Made by a program: the position numbers and the translations under genes
Source of the DNA: Marinibactrum halimedae
Lineage (GTDB): Bacteria; Pseudomonadota; Gammaproteobacteria; Pseudomonadales; Cellvibrionaceae
Direction: 5' to 3'
Assembly (NCBI RefSeq): GCF_021234875.1
Contig: NZ_JAJQVM010000024.1
Location: 1 to 64,000 of the forward strand
Length of the DNA: 64,000 nt
Part shown: piece by piece, positions 53,900 through 62,968 of the stretch
How positions within the stretch are numbered: the first letter of the stretch is position 1
How the letters are laid out: each line of letters opens with the position of its first letter
Notes under the pieces: model-generated
The model's database searches: none
Told to the model about the DNA's origin: nothing
What the model saw: only the letters and a program-made list of their open reading frames with translations

Positions 53900-55630
53900 A
53901 TGGAACTACAAACACTGACTTATCTTGTCGTAGGCTTCACTTTTGCGGTCTATATTGGCATTGCTATCTGGGCCCGAGCGGGTTCAACCTCTGAATTTTA
54001 CGTTGCCGGTGGTGGTGTTAACCCTGTAGCTAATGGTATGGCTACCGCTGCCGACTGGATGTCAGCGGCCTCCTTCATCAGTATGGCTGGTCTCATCGCA
54101 TTCTTAGGTTATGGTGGATCCGTCTTTTTAATGGGGTGGACAGGTGGCTATGTCTTGCTTGCTTTGCTTTTGGCCCCTTACCTTAGAAAATTTGGCAAAT
54201 TCACAGTGCCAGAATTTATTGGTGATCGCTTCTATTCCCGAACGGCACGTATCGTTGCTGTCTTATGTTTAATTTTAGCATCGGTCACCTATGTGATTGG
54301 ACAGATGAAGGGCGTTGGCGTTGCGTTTTCACGCTTCTTAGAAGTGCAATATGAAGTGGGGCTATTGATCGGCATGGCAATTGTTTTTGTCTACGCCGTA
54401 CTGGGGGGAATGAAAGGCATTACCTACACTCAAATTGCCCAATACTGTGTCCTCATTATGGCCTACACCATTCCGGCGATTTTCATTTCTCTGAATCTAA
54501 CGGGCAACCCTTTTCCGCAATTGGGGCTAGGCTCCACCATGGCCGGAACCGACACTTTTCTCTTAGATAAGTTAGATCAAATGGTGGTCGAACTGGGTTT
54601 TGATCAATACACCACAAGCGCCAGATTAAGTCACCTGAATATGTTTGCCTACACCATGTCACTGATGATCGGTACAGCAGGCTTGCCTCATGTCATTATT
54701 CGGTTTTTCACTGTGCCTAAGGTGAGCGATGCAAGAAGATCAGCAGGCTGGGCATTAATCTTTATCGCCATTCTCTACACCACCGCACCTGCGGTAGCCG
54801 GAATGGCAAGATTAAATCTCATGAACACCATTGAACCCAGCCCTGGCAACTACTTAGCCTATGACGAGCGGCCTACTTGGTTTTCAAATTGGGAACAGAC
54901 TGGGTTATTAAAGTACGAAGATAAAAATGGAGATGGACTCATCCAATACAGTGCGGATAACAATACCAACGAAATGGTAAAAATTGACCGCGATATTATG
55001 GTATTGGCTAATCCAGAGATTGCACGCTTACCTAACTGGGTCATCGCACTTGTTGCGGCAGGCGGGCTAGCAGCGGCATTATCAACAGCAGCCGGGTTAT
55101 TACTGGCCATTTCTTCTGCCATATCTCATGATTTGCTCAAAGGCATTCTCAAGCCGGATATCTCTGAGAAGCAAGAGCTAAACGCCAGCCGGGTGGCGAT
55201 GGCAGGGGCGATTGGAGTGGCTGGGTATCTCGGCTTTAATCCACCCGATTTTGCCGCCGGTACCGTTGCCATTGCTTTTGGCCTTGCCGCATCCTCTATA
55301 TTCCCGGCACTGATGATGGGAATATTCAGTAAGAGAGTCAATAAACAAGGCGCGGTTGCGGGGATGATTGTGGGTATTACCGTTACCTTACTTTATGTAT
55401 TCCAACATTTAGGCATTATGTTTATTCCTGGCACCAGCTTCTTAGGTGGCTTGGAGCCAAACTGGTTCTTAGGAATTGAGCCAAATGCCTTTGGTGCGAT
55501 TGGTGCGATTGTTAACTTCGCCGTTGCGATCGGTGTTTCTCAATTTACAGAAGAACCACCAAAGCATGTTCGCGACTTGGTAGAAAATATTCGTATTCCA
55601 TCGGGTGCCAGTGAGGCCGTTGGCCACTAA
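53900..55630 (+). CDS. actP: Sodium/solute symporter, acetate permease ActP-like
   Basis: 576 residues, about 13 transmembrane helices, of the SSS family (VC_2705 subgroup). STSEFYVAGGGVNPVANGMATAADWMSAASFI, GLAAALSTAAGLLLAISSAISHDL and YVLALLLAP-type helices are typical. A loop of about 70 residues holds an EF-hand-like DKNGDGLIQYS segment that could bind calcium. With DUF4212 it should import acetate or a related short acid, feeding Acs. CrbS, divergent from it, is the likely regulator. The gene symbol is by functional analogy; the exact substrate is not proven. Confidence 0.88.
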   Translation: MELQTLTYLVVGFTFAVYIGIAIWARAGSTSEFYVAGGGVNPVANGMATAADWMSAASFISMAGLIAFLGYGGSVFLMGWTGGYVLLALLLAPYLRKFGKFTVPEFIGDRFYSRTARIVAVLCLILASVTYVIGQMKGVGVAFSRFLEVQYEVGLLIGMAIVFVYAVLGGMKGITYTQIAQYCVLIMAYTIPAIFISLNLTGNPFPQLGLGSTMAGTDTFLLDKLDQMVVELGFDQYTTSARLSHLNMFAYTMSLMIGTAGLPHVIIRFFTVPKVSDARRSAGWALIFIAILYTTAPAVAGMARLNLMNTIEPSPGNYLAYDERPTWFSNWEQTGLLKYEDKNGDGLIQYSADNNTNEMVKIDRDIMVLANPEIARLPNWVIALVAAGGLAAALSTAAGLLLAISSAISHDLLKGILKPDISEKQELNASRVAMAGAIGVAGYLGFNPPDFAAGTVAIAFGLAASSIFPALMMGIFSKRVNKQGAVAGMIVGITVTLLYVFQHLGIMFIPGTSFLGGLEPNWFLGIEPNAFGAIGAIVNFAVAIGVSQFTEEPPKHVRDLVENIRIPSGASEAVGH

Positions 55631-55661
55631 AACACCTTTATAGGAATCACGATACCAAATT

Positions 55662-55702
55662 GTACTTGGCTAGAGAACAATTTAGATTCTCCAGCCAAGT
55701 AC
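55662..55702 (+). terminator. Long hairpin after the symporter gene
   Basis: GTACTTGGCT (55662-55671) pairs perfectly with AGCCAAGTAC (55693-55702), with further inner pairing GAGAA/TTCTC. A short GGGGTTT follows. It probably ends the DUF4212-actP transcript. Confidence 0.65.
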
Positions 55703-55757
55703 AGGGGTTTAAGAACAACAATATTCGCTTTGCGATAGGTTTTTTGGGAGTTGAAAA

Positions 55758-56252
55758 ATGCTTGGCAATAAACACCTAACAATGGCATTTCTAATTGCCC
55801 CGGTACTGGGCATCATGGGTTGGTATGCTGTAGATTACTTTGTCGCGCCGCCGCCCCAAAAAGCACAAAGTGGTGAAGCTTATGAATTAATGGCACATTC
55901 AAAATGCCGTTATACCAGCGGAGTTTGCTTACTGGAAAATGGTGATATCAAAGTCAGCCTGCGACCAACGAATGAAAAAAAGCACCTTGTACTTGAGGGC
56001 TTATTGCCTATAGAAGGGGCAAGAATACAGTGGCTTCATAAAACCGGTGAGCCCATTGATGAAGCCGTGTTCATCCCGTTATCAAAAAATGAATACACCG
56101 ATGATAGTGAAGAAGGTGTAGTAAAATACGTGGCTGAACTTCCATCCGGAGCAAATGATGCTCAAGCGTTTCGTTTTGCCATGACCATTGCCGGCACTCA
56201 CTACTACGCCGAAAGTACGACTTTATTCATGGAAAGGCAGTACTTTCAATAA
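55758..56252 (+). CDS. Hypothetical membrane-anchored periplasmic protein
   Basis: 164 residues. One N-terminal transmembrane helix (TMAFLIAPVLGIMGWYAVDYFVA) is followed by a periplasmic-type domain with two cysteines (CRYTSGVCLL) and beta-strand-like sequence (IKVSLRPTNEKKHLVLEGLLPIEG). I do not recognise a named family. A GGGAG ribosome site supports the start. It follows the symporter gene after a strong hairpin and converges on rsmJ, so it is probably its own unit. Confidence 0.7.
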   Translation: MLGNKHLTMAFLIAPVLGIMGWYAVDYFVAPPPQKAQSGEAYELMAHSKCRYTSGVCLLENGDIKVSLRPTNEKKHLVLEGLLPIEGARIQWLHKTGEPIDEAVFIPLSKNEYTDDSEEGVVKYVAELPSGANDAQAFRFAMTIAGTHYYAESTTLFMERQYFQ

Positions 56253-56351
56253 TCACTCAAAACAATAATCACTCAAAAAAATAAAAATAGACGAGAAAGA
56301 TTAAATTACAACTTCTAGCTATTCACAATGTCACGCTATTCATTGTTTGAC

Positions 56352-57254
56352 TCACAACGGCAACTTAGCAATCGTATACACATCAAAGCGACTCGATTTT
56401 CCTGCAATTTGATGGGAGGGAGTTTGCTCCCCAAGAAAAGGGGCTTTTTTAGGTCGCTTTACCACTACTCGGTATTTCGCTAACTCTATTGCAACGGATA
56501 ACAAGTTATTGGCATCTTCATCTTTACCAATAATTTTTTGAAAAACCTGCATTTCTTTTTTTACCGCCGCACTGCTATTTTTCTCTGGGAACATCGGGTC
56601 TAAAAAAACAACATCAGGCGGTTCTTTAATACTTTGATTGACTTCCTGTAGCCATCGGTGCATCAACTTACTACTATCTCCCGGTATCAACGTGATTCGC
56701 TCGATAATATTAGTCAACTCAAAATTATCTGTATTACGTGCACGACTCAAGCCATCTTCGATTAACTGCTGTACAACTTTAGAACGCTCCATTAATGTCA
56801 TTCGACACCCTAAACCTGCCAACACAAATGCATCACCGGCCAGCCCTGCCGTTGCATCCAACACATGAGGCCGGAATTGTTTTTTTACACCCACGGCCTT
56901 AGCCACCATTTGCCCCGTACCTCCACCATGTAATCGGCGGTGGTTAGCGGCTCCTCCAACAAAATCAACCCTGATGGAACCCGGTGATTTTTTACCTACT
57001 GTGCGTAATAATAAACCTTCATCGCCTAACACCAAATATACTGCACCTTCTTCTAGGCTCTGTACGCTTTGCAGTACCCGCCCACCCACCGCTGAAGCCA
57101 CCAATTCAGCTTTCTCTATAAGAGCATCACTGGGTTCTGGTGTTGAGAGAATAACGTCGATTTTTTCTTTGAAATTTTCCATTAGACTGGGAGCTTCATT
57201 CTTAATACTTGTCCTGCTCTTGGGTGGTAAAAACACATCACCCATTTCACCCAT
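56352..57254 (-). CDS. rsmJ: 16S rRNA m2G1516 methyltransferase
   Basis: 300 residues. RLHGGGTGQMVAKAVG, the SAM-binding loop VLDATAGLAGDAFVLAGLG, the catalytic VFLDPMFPE motif and VVVKRPKKAPFL are the RsmJ blocks. It methylates G1516 in the small ribosomal subunit. The N-terminus is slightly extended compared with the family; ATG 57245 and 57182 are alternatives. It starts 10 bp after the preceding gene's stop on the same strand, so both are likely co-transcribed. Confidence 0.94.
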   Translation of the reverse strand: MGEMGDVFLPPKSRTSIKNEAPSLMENFKEKIDVILSTPEPSDALIEKAELVASAVGGRVLQSVQSLEEGAVYLVLGDEGLLLRTVGKKSPGSIRVDFVGGAANHRRLHGGGTGQMVAKAVGVKKQFRPHVLDATAGLAGDAFVLAGLGCRMTLMERSKVVQQLIEDGLSRARNTDNFELTNIIERITLIPGDSSKLMHRWLQEVNQSIKEPPDVVFLDPMFPEKNSSAAVKKEMQVFQKIIGKDEDANNLLSVAIELAKYRVVVKRPKKAPFLGEQTPSHQIAGKSSRFDVYTIAKLPL

Positions 57255-57264
57255 TTACACCGCA

Positions 57265-57864
57265 TTAATTCACCACTGGCGTATTGTCACTGTTTACAGT
57301 GTCAGAATTGCTTTCTTCACTTGATACAACAATGCCACTGAAGAGTTGTGCCGCTTGACCCATGGTTAGAATATCTTGGCAGTTCTCTACCACCAGAGCA
57401 TTAGACGAATTATAGGAAGCAAAAATAACATACCGACTATTTTTGACTAACGACTTATCGCAAGACGTGTAAGGCACTTCTAACCAAAAGTGTTGTTCTT
57501 GATTTCCCTTCCATATTAACTCTGGAAACAAATGATAATTCGTTCCGCTGGAAGCATACACGCCCGAACGGGACAACGAGACATCTACTAATTCCTTCGC
57601 TTCACGCACCAGCACCTGTTCCACCACATCCACATCTGAAAAACGTTTCTCATAAAATTGTTGAAATTTAATACGGTTTTCTTCTCTCTCAGATGAAGAG
57701 CTTTCTAAGGCTGGCGGTGTGGTCAACGTAGGTTTAGATTCATCTGCATACAGCCAAGGGGACACCAACAATAAGAGAATACCAAAAACAGACCAAACAC
57801 ATCGCCAACAACGCCCCGCCATGTGTGTACTCACCCTATTATCTTTGTTATTTTTTTGACTCAT
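57265..57864 (-). CDS. Hypothetical exported protein
   Basis: About 199 residues. A signal peptide with a Cys/Arg-rich start (MAGRCWRCVWSVFGILLLLVSPWLYA-DES) is visible. The mature part contains two cysteines (SCDKS, NCQDIL) that could form a disulfide; no domain is recognised. ATG 57864 follows TTTGGG; the frame opens upstream to 57939. It lies 10 bp before rsmJ in the same direction. Confidence 0.65.
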   Translation of the reverse strand: MSQKNNKDNRVSTHMAGRCWRCVWSVFGILLLLVSPWLYADESKPTLTTPPALESSSSEREENRIKFQQFYEKRFSDVDVVEQVLVREAKELVDVSLSRSGVYASSGTNYHLFPELIWKGNQEQHFWLEVPYTSCDKSLVKNSRYVIFASYNSSNALVVENCQDILTMGQAAQLFSGIVVSSEESNSDTVNSDNTPVVN

Positions 57865-58217
57865 ACCCAAACCGTCATCATTGCTACTTATTTTCAATAC
57901 CCCTTTCTTTCTGACTAAAAAACAAGCAAAAATAAACATTGGGGCAAGCCATACTTAGGCACCAACCATATCATGGTTAGCGTAGCAATGGATCAAAGAG
58001 GTGCTTTCTTAATATCTAATTAAATACAGCGGACATTAAATCTCGTCGACATGACCAGATGCAAGAAGGAAAAAACAGATAAGGTAAAAACGAGACAATA
58101 AACTCGATCATAAAGGCAGAGGGAAAAGTAAAGATACCTTGAGAAAAATCACTTAATGCTCCCAAGGTACTCTACTTGTGACATCAGAAGATCACAAAAA
58201 TAAGCACTTTTTTAAGC

Positions 58218-58865
58218 TTATAATGGCAGCAATTCGAGTTCTACACGACGGTTGGCTGAGCGGCCAGATGATGTACTGTTACTGGCTACAGGGTAGCGAG
58301 GACCATAACCTGCCGCTTGAATACGGCCCGACTTAATTTGCTTATTCACCAAATAGCCACGAACCGATTCTGCACGCTGCTCACTCAATGTTTGGTTTGT
58401 ACTTAAGCTTCCTGTGGAATCGGTATGGCCTGCAACTTTAATTGCGGTTTGATCAAATTCCACCAATACCAAGGCAACAGAATCAAGCACGTTATAAAAT
58501 TGCGGACGGATATTATATTGCCCGGTATTAAAAGTAATGTTACCTGGCATAACCAAACGAATGTTGTCACCTTCACGCTGAACTTGAACACCACTACCGG
58601 CCAATCGTTCGCGTAAGGCCGCTTCTTGTCGATCCATGTAGTAACCAATACCACCCCCTACTGCACCGCCGGCTACCGCCCCAGCTAACGCTCCCTTTCC
58701 ACGATCATCTTTATTGGCTGCCGCACCAAGAACTGCACCGGCGATAGCCCCAATACCTGCCCCTTTTGCAGTGTTACTGGTTTTTTGCTGTCCAGTATAA
58801 GGGTCAATACTGGTACAACCCACCGCAACTGCCATCGCACTCACCAATGCTAACTTCTTGATCAT
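58218..58865 (-). CDS. OmpA-family outer-membrane lipoprotein (YiaD-like)
   Basis: About 215 residues. The signal peptide ends at the lipobox VAVGC. A glycine-zipper region (KGAGIGAIAGAVLGAAANKDDRGKGALAGAVAGG split over two segments) suggests membrane insertion or oligomerisation. The C-terminal ~110 residues are an OmpA domain that binds peptidoglycan (IKVAGHTDSTGSLSTNQTLSEQRAESV, GYGPRYPVASN, GRSANRRVEL). ATG 58865 is set by GGAG 6 bp upstream; two earlier in-frame ATGs lack sites. It should tether the outer membrane to the wall. Confidence 0.9.
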   Translation of the reverse strand: MIKKLALVSAMAVAVGCTSIDPYTGQQKTSNTAKGAGIGAIAGAVLGAAANKDDRGKGALAGAVAGGAVGGGIGYYMDRQEAALRERLAGSGVQVQREGDNIRLVMPGNITFNTGQYNIRPQFYNVLDSVALVLVEFDQTAIKVAGHTDSTGSLSTNQTLSEQRAESVRGYLVNKQIKSGRIQAAGYGPRYPVASNSTSSGRSANRRVELELLPL

Positions 58866-59296
58866 GTTCATCTCCACTTTTTCTCTAACCGGAATTTTCA
58901 ACCACCTTGAGCTTACTGTGCTTACTCCGGAATCACTGTTCTAATGTAATTGGACTCTTTTTGGCCATTTTTTATTCAACCACTGCCCACAATAACCTTT
59001 CAGGGTTTCAGCTGCTCAAAAGCAGCCGAACTCTTAACCTTTTCCAATAAGGTAACCAGGGCCCGATGACCACTAGCTGAACGACCAACTGAATTCTATG
59101 CCCTCACTGTAGGAGTTTCACTGTCTTTTTGAGAAGAAAACAAAGAATTGAGTAGCAATTATGAATCGTTTGTTTATTCAGCAATATTATGTACAAATAA
59201 AAAAGGCTTGTTGATCTACGCAGTGCTGATCACAATCCTTCTCTCAAGAAAACGTTACAAACCGTTGTTACAACTTATTGGAAGCCTATCGAGAAA
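58866..59296. other. Non-coding divergent region
   Basis: Contains the promoters of the OmpA-type gene (minus) and the leucine-rich gene (plus). A small perfect hairpin GCTGCT-CAAA-AGCAGC lies at 59011-59026. No gene is visible. Confidence 0.45.
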
Positions 59297-59815
59297 ATGT
59301 GTATCGCAAAACGTTCAAACATGATGATGTTAATCTTAATGGTCTTGTTCAACCTCACCGGTTGTGAGGGTTATCAATGGCAAGTCAATGACAGAGCTGT
59401 TTATACACCGCCATCAACATTAATTGACATTCAAGCAACAGACTTCGCCTTACGAGCGTGTATTGATCAAACCATAAAAGATCAAAACATTACCTCAGCA
59501 AATCAACTCACCACTCTTATCTGTACGAATGCAGGCATCGTCTCTATAGAAGGGCTCAACCAATTTAATCAGTTAGAACAAGTTAATCTTGCCAATAACA
59601 CCATCAGTTCTGTTTCAGGTCTGATTGGAATGAGCGCAATAGTGAAATTATCGCTGGAAAATAACGATATCAAAGAGATACAGCCTTTGTTGGGGCTAAT
59701 GAAGCTGACATCACTGAATCTTGCCGGCAATAGCGCACTCCCCTGTGAGGGAGTGGCTCAGCTATCGGCTCAAGTTTCTTCGGTGTATGCACCTGAGCAC
59801 TGTACTAGGCACTAA
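59297..59815 (+). CDS. Leucine-rich-repeat lipoprotein
   Basis: 172 residues. The signal peptide ends in lipobox LTGC. A short array of leucine-rich repeats of the SDS22/internalin type is visible: IVSIEGLNQFNQLEQVNLANNTISSVSGL, then IVKLSLENNDIKEIQPLLGL and LTSLNLAGNSAL. Only about three full repeats are present, which is few. Such proteins usually mediate protein contacts at the cell surface. ATG 59321 would also leave a signal sequence. Confidence 0.78.
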   Translation: MCIAKRSNMMMLILMVLFNLTGCEGYQWQVNDRAVYTPPSTLIDIQATDFALRACIDQTIKDQNITSANQLTTLICTNAGIVSIEGLNQFNQLEQVNLANNTISSVSGLIGMSAIVKLSLENNDIKEIQPLLGLMKLTSLNLAGNSALPCEGVAQLSAQVSSVYAPEHCTRH

Positions 59816-59840
59816 ACTGAATTAAGCGCTAGGTGACGGC

Positions 59841-60122
59841 TTAAAACTGGACACCCGCGCCAGTAAACATTAAACCAATAATGTTTTTATTCTGGTGGCG
59901 TACGGTCATTGGCACTGGCTGTTCGTTCACCACACCTGCTACCTTTCGGAAAATGACATTAACGACGGTTCCAACCGGCGGCTTTACTTCAGTCTCCAGT
60001 AATACCGAGGCCCCTCCGTCAGAGATATCTCTCGAATAACCAACAATGGTGCCAAACGCAGCGTGAGTCATCTCTACGCGAATTGATGTCGGGCGCCTAT
60101 CAAAACGACGGCGTTCATCCAT
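59841..60122 (-). CDS. PilZ-domain c-di-GMP-binding protein
   Basis: 93 residues, essentially a single PilZ domain. The cyclic-di-GMP motifs are both present: RRFDRRPTS (RxxxR) and DISDGGASV (D/N-x-S-x-x-G). A very strong AGGAGG lies 7 bp upstream. With no output domain, it likely acts by binding a partner in motility, secretion or polysaccharide control. It faces the LRR gene with 25 bp between the stops. Confidence 0.9.
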   Translation of the reverse strand: MDERRRFDRRPTSIRVEMTHAAFGTIVGYSRDISDGGASVLLETEVKPPVGTVVNVIFRKVAGVVNEQPVPMTVRHQNKNIIGLMFTGAGVQF

Positions 60123-60635
60123 AGGTGTACCTCCTAACCATTTATTCTTTTCAGTTCTTATCGCTTTTAAGAATATTCTAAATAAAAGCGCTCTTCACTC
60201 TTGGCGATGAATTTAATATAGCTGCAATTTCTATCTTTGGTTTTGAAGTATGCAACCATTCCCAATAGCATTTTCCCATATAGCAAGCAGACAAACTGCC
60301 GATTAGCACTGATACCCTAATCGGAGTAACCCACAGATTCTGTGGATAAAACTGTGAACAAAATGTAGCCACACCAATACAGCACACACCTATACAGCAC
60401 ACACCTATACTGTATTGAAACAAAATGGTCATACAATAATCATTTATAAAATGCTTTAAGTTTCAATATATTATAGAGTGCTTTTAAAGCACTTTAAGGA
60501 GAAATACACTTTATAGAGTGCACAAAAGACAGGCGTATTTGTTGTGGAAAAAGTATTTAAAGAATGATAAAGCAAACACCAGATATCGATTTGTCACAAG
60601 TACCTTCTTTCACACATACCGAGAATTAACACATT
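60123..60635. other. Non-coding region with a palindrome and a DnaA-box-like site
   Basis: It holds AGTGCTTT-T-AAAGCACT (60477-60493), two copies of TTATAGAGTGC 40 bp apart (60471 and 60511), a perfect DnaA-box match TGTGGATAA (60341-60349) and a short tandem repeat (ACACACCTATACAGC, about 60368-60415). An 84-codon minus frame at 60178-60432 spans the repeat and has no ribosome site; I do not call it a gene. Confidence 0.5.
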
Positions 60636-61493
60636 CTAAGCGCTTAATAATGGTACTGCTTCGCAAGCTACATCCAACAGAGGATTGATCGATTTTTCTT
60701 CTTCACCCATCGTCCTTTGCTGGCCTTTCAATTCTACCCAATCGAAACCTTCTTCTTGGGACGCTAGCAACATGTTGGGAACCGCGTGTTCAATCGGCTC
60801 GAACGCTTCGCAAACTCGCTTGAGGTCATTATTTTTCTGGCTAATATGCGCCAACACTAGGGTTTCTAAATAAGAAATATCAATTGATTGGAAAAAATCT
60901 GCAGCTTGTTGGTTACTAAGGTGTCCCCAAAGCCCAGCAACACGGCGCTTTAAGGAAGGAGGGTAAGGGCCCATGGCAAGCATTTTAGGGTCATGGTTTG
61001 CCTCCAAAACTAGCCCATGACACCCGTGGTAAGCGTCAATAACGTGTTGAGATACGCTACCCAAATCGGTCAAAACACCTAAGCGTTTTTTTTCACCCTT
61101 TAGGCCACTCTCAAATACAAATTGAGCAGGTTCTCGAGCATCGTGAGGAACTGCAACAGGAGTCACAAAGAGGCTACCAATGGTAAAAGGAAGATACCCC
61201 TCAATGTAATGCATCTGACGAATCACACCAATATCTTTACTGCGATGCGTACCCGGTGTCATGAATACAGGAATATCAAATTTACGTGACAAAGGGCCCA
61301 CACCTTTTATGTGATCCCCATGTTCATGAGTGACCAACAGCGCATCCAATTGAGAAGGGGCAATGGAAAGTTCAGCTAACCGAGCAGTCGTGTGCTTTAC
61401 CGTAAATCCACAATCTACCAACACAGTGGTTTGACCCGACTGCACCACCAACCCATTACCTTTGCTGCCACTACCTAATGATGCAAAACGCAC
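60636..61493 (-). CDS. MBL-fold metallo-hydrolase, YycJ-like
   Basis: 285 residues from a GTG start. RFASLGSGSKGNGLVV and VDCGF open the fold, and LLVTHEHGDHIKGVG supplies the HxHxDH metal site. LTDLGSVSQHV, EANHDPKML and the late HLSNQQAADFF and LAHISQKNND motifs match the YycJ/WalJ group of probable nucleases. The gene follows bamC on the same strand with 39 bp between them, an order common in gammaproteobacteria (dapA-bamC-MBL). Its substrate is not known here. Confidence 0.88.
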   Translation of the reverse strand: MRFASLGSGSKGNGLVVQSGQTTVLVDCGFTVKHTTARLAELSIAPSQLDALLVTHEHGDHIKGVGPLSRKFDIPVFMTPGTHRSKDIGVIRQMHYIEGYLPFTIGSLFVTPVAVPHDAREPAQFVFESGLKGEKKRLGVLTDLGSVSQHVIDAYHGCHGLVLEANHDPKMLAMGPYPPSLKRRVAGLWGHLSNQQAADFFQSIDISYLETLVLAHISQKNNDLKRVCEAFEPIEHAVPNMLLASQEEGFDWVELKGQQRTMGEEEKSINPLLDVACEAVPLLSA

Positions 61494-61532
61494 CTAAGCC
61501 CCCAAGCTCAAAACAGATCAAATATTCGCGAC

Positions 61533-62738
61533 TTAAATAAGATTATTGCGTAATAACCCAAGCAAACGACGAGTTTCTTTCTCGCCCATAAGCTTAGCGT
61601 AAGCATCACGAATACGTATTTCTACCACTTTCCCTTCAGAAGTTGAGGACTCTTTTACAGCAACGAGATAACCCGGCGCATCATCAATATCCACCAGCTC
61701 ACCTTCTAACTCTTTTGTGTTGCTCTCAAGAGAACTGGAAACAAACTGTGTCATATTGGTGTCAGACGCTTGTGCCTGTAAAAGTTGCTCTAATGTGTAA
61801 GGCGATGTAGGCACTTCCTGCTCATCGCCACCAAAAAGCTTACTGAACCAACCTGGTTCTTCATCACTCTCTGGGTTAGGCTCTTCGTACTGGGTATAAA
61901 AAACACCCTTGTTATCATCAAGCCCCCATAGGTAAAAACCCCTATCCTTCAAAGCGTGGCTGACACTGGCCCAAGCACGACCATACTCTAAGTGCAGTTG
62001 TAAAACAGGTTCATTATTGGCGTCACTGGTGATAGAAACCTTTTCTTTACCACCGATGGTTTGTGCTAATAACGAAGACGAAGAGGCATTCAACTGATTG
62101 GCCAGTACGCCAGCCACTTCATCCACCATCCAAGCTTCACGCTCTGGGTCACTGGAATACGTCGGCCAATCAATGGGCTTATTTTGGTTATCGGTAGCAG
62201 TACCCACATGACGAATATGGACTTCAGCACTCTCTGGCTGAATGCCTTGCTCAATGGTAATTCTGAAACGGTGACTGCTACCCTCTTCCCCCACAAACTC
62301 TAACCATGTGGTTTCAATCACACCGCTAGAAGCATCTGTGCGCGCTACAGGGTAGTTGTTTTCTCCTAAGTAAGCCCTTACTTGAGGCCAAACTTCTGAA
62401 GGCGAATGAGTAATGAATATCCAGCGATCCTGGCCCAGCTTTTGAATTTTTACTTGATCTTCAAGCAGGGCACTGGAAAGTGGCAACGGGCGGGGAGCTT
62501 CAAACGATTGCTCATAATCGTAACCAGAATCGTTAATATCGGGCACAACATAAATTTGAGAAAACCGACCAGTACTTTCCTGGCTACCGGGAACGACCAT
62601 GACTGGAATCGGTTCGGCTTTCAAGTAATCATCCCCACGATCCCGAAAGACTCCTTCTTCTCCGAAGAGGGTGCTACAACCCGCAATGGGTAGCAAACTT
62701 ACCAGCATTACACTTCTGACTATCGATTTTTGCATCAT
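61533..62738 (-). CDS. bamC: Outer-membrane assembly lipoprotein BamC
   Basis: 401 residues. The signal peptide ends at lipobox IAGC. The N-terminal unstructured segment with FRDRGDDYLKAEPIPVMVVP and a Tyr/Pro-rich part is the region that binds BamD. Two helix-grip domains follow (IFITHSPSEVWPQVRAYLGENNYPVAR and GRAWASVSHALKDRGFYL). BamC is a subunit of the Bam complex that inserts beta-barrel proteins. It follows dapA, its usual partner. A Glu/Ser-rich linker (EPNPESDEEPGW) is longer than usual. Confidence 0.92.
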   Translation of the reverse strand: MMQKSIVRSVMLVSLLPIAGCSTLFGEEGVFRDRGDDYLKAEPIPVMVVPGSQESTGRFSQIYVVPDINDSGYDYEQSFEAPRPLPLSSALLEDQVKIQKLGQDRWIFITHSPSEVWPQVRAYLGENNYPVARTDASSGVIETTWLEFVGEEGSSHRFRITIEQGIQPESAEVHIRHVGTATDNQNKPIDWPTYSSDPEREAWMVDEVAGVLANQLNASSSSLLAQTIGGKEKVSITSDANNEPVLQLHLEYGRAWASVSHALKDRGFYLWGLDDNKGVFYTQYEEPNPESDEEPGWFSKLFGGDEQEVPTSPYTLEQLLQAQASDTNMTQFVSSSLESNTKELEGELVDIDDAPGYLVAVKESSTSEGKVVEIRIRDAYAKLMGEKETRRLLGLLRNNLI

Positions 62739-62831
62739 ATTTTCTAGCTACCACCAAGCGCACGATTACATGCTATCCACATTAAAGCTGTGCGTGTTAG
62801 AACCATCAAATGTGTTTTGGTTCTATCTTTA

Positions 62832-62913
62832 TTGCAGACTCATTTTATTACAGACTCGCTGTTAGCCCGTCTGTTATGAGTCCGTCTGTTGTCAGCCCGT
62901 TGCCCGTTTGTTG
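62832..62913. repeat. Degenerate 14-15 bp tandem repeat between dapA and bamC
   Basis: About five drifting units built on GTTAGCCCGTCT and its variants (GAGTCCGTCT, CAGCCCGTT). It fits the same intergenic minisatellite class as the other loci in this window. Confidence 0.55.
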
Positions 62914-62968
62914 TTAAGTAAGTGCGTGTTATTGAGCTTTACTCTATAAACGTTCTATATCACAACAA

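Noticed and set aside
60178-60432. 84-codon minus-strand ORF with repeated GVCCIGVCCIG
   Set aside because: The apparent protein repeat is a DNA tandem repeat, no ribosome site precedes it, and the sequence has no coding character.
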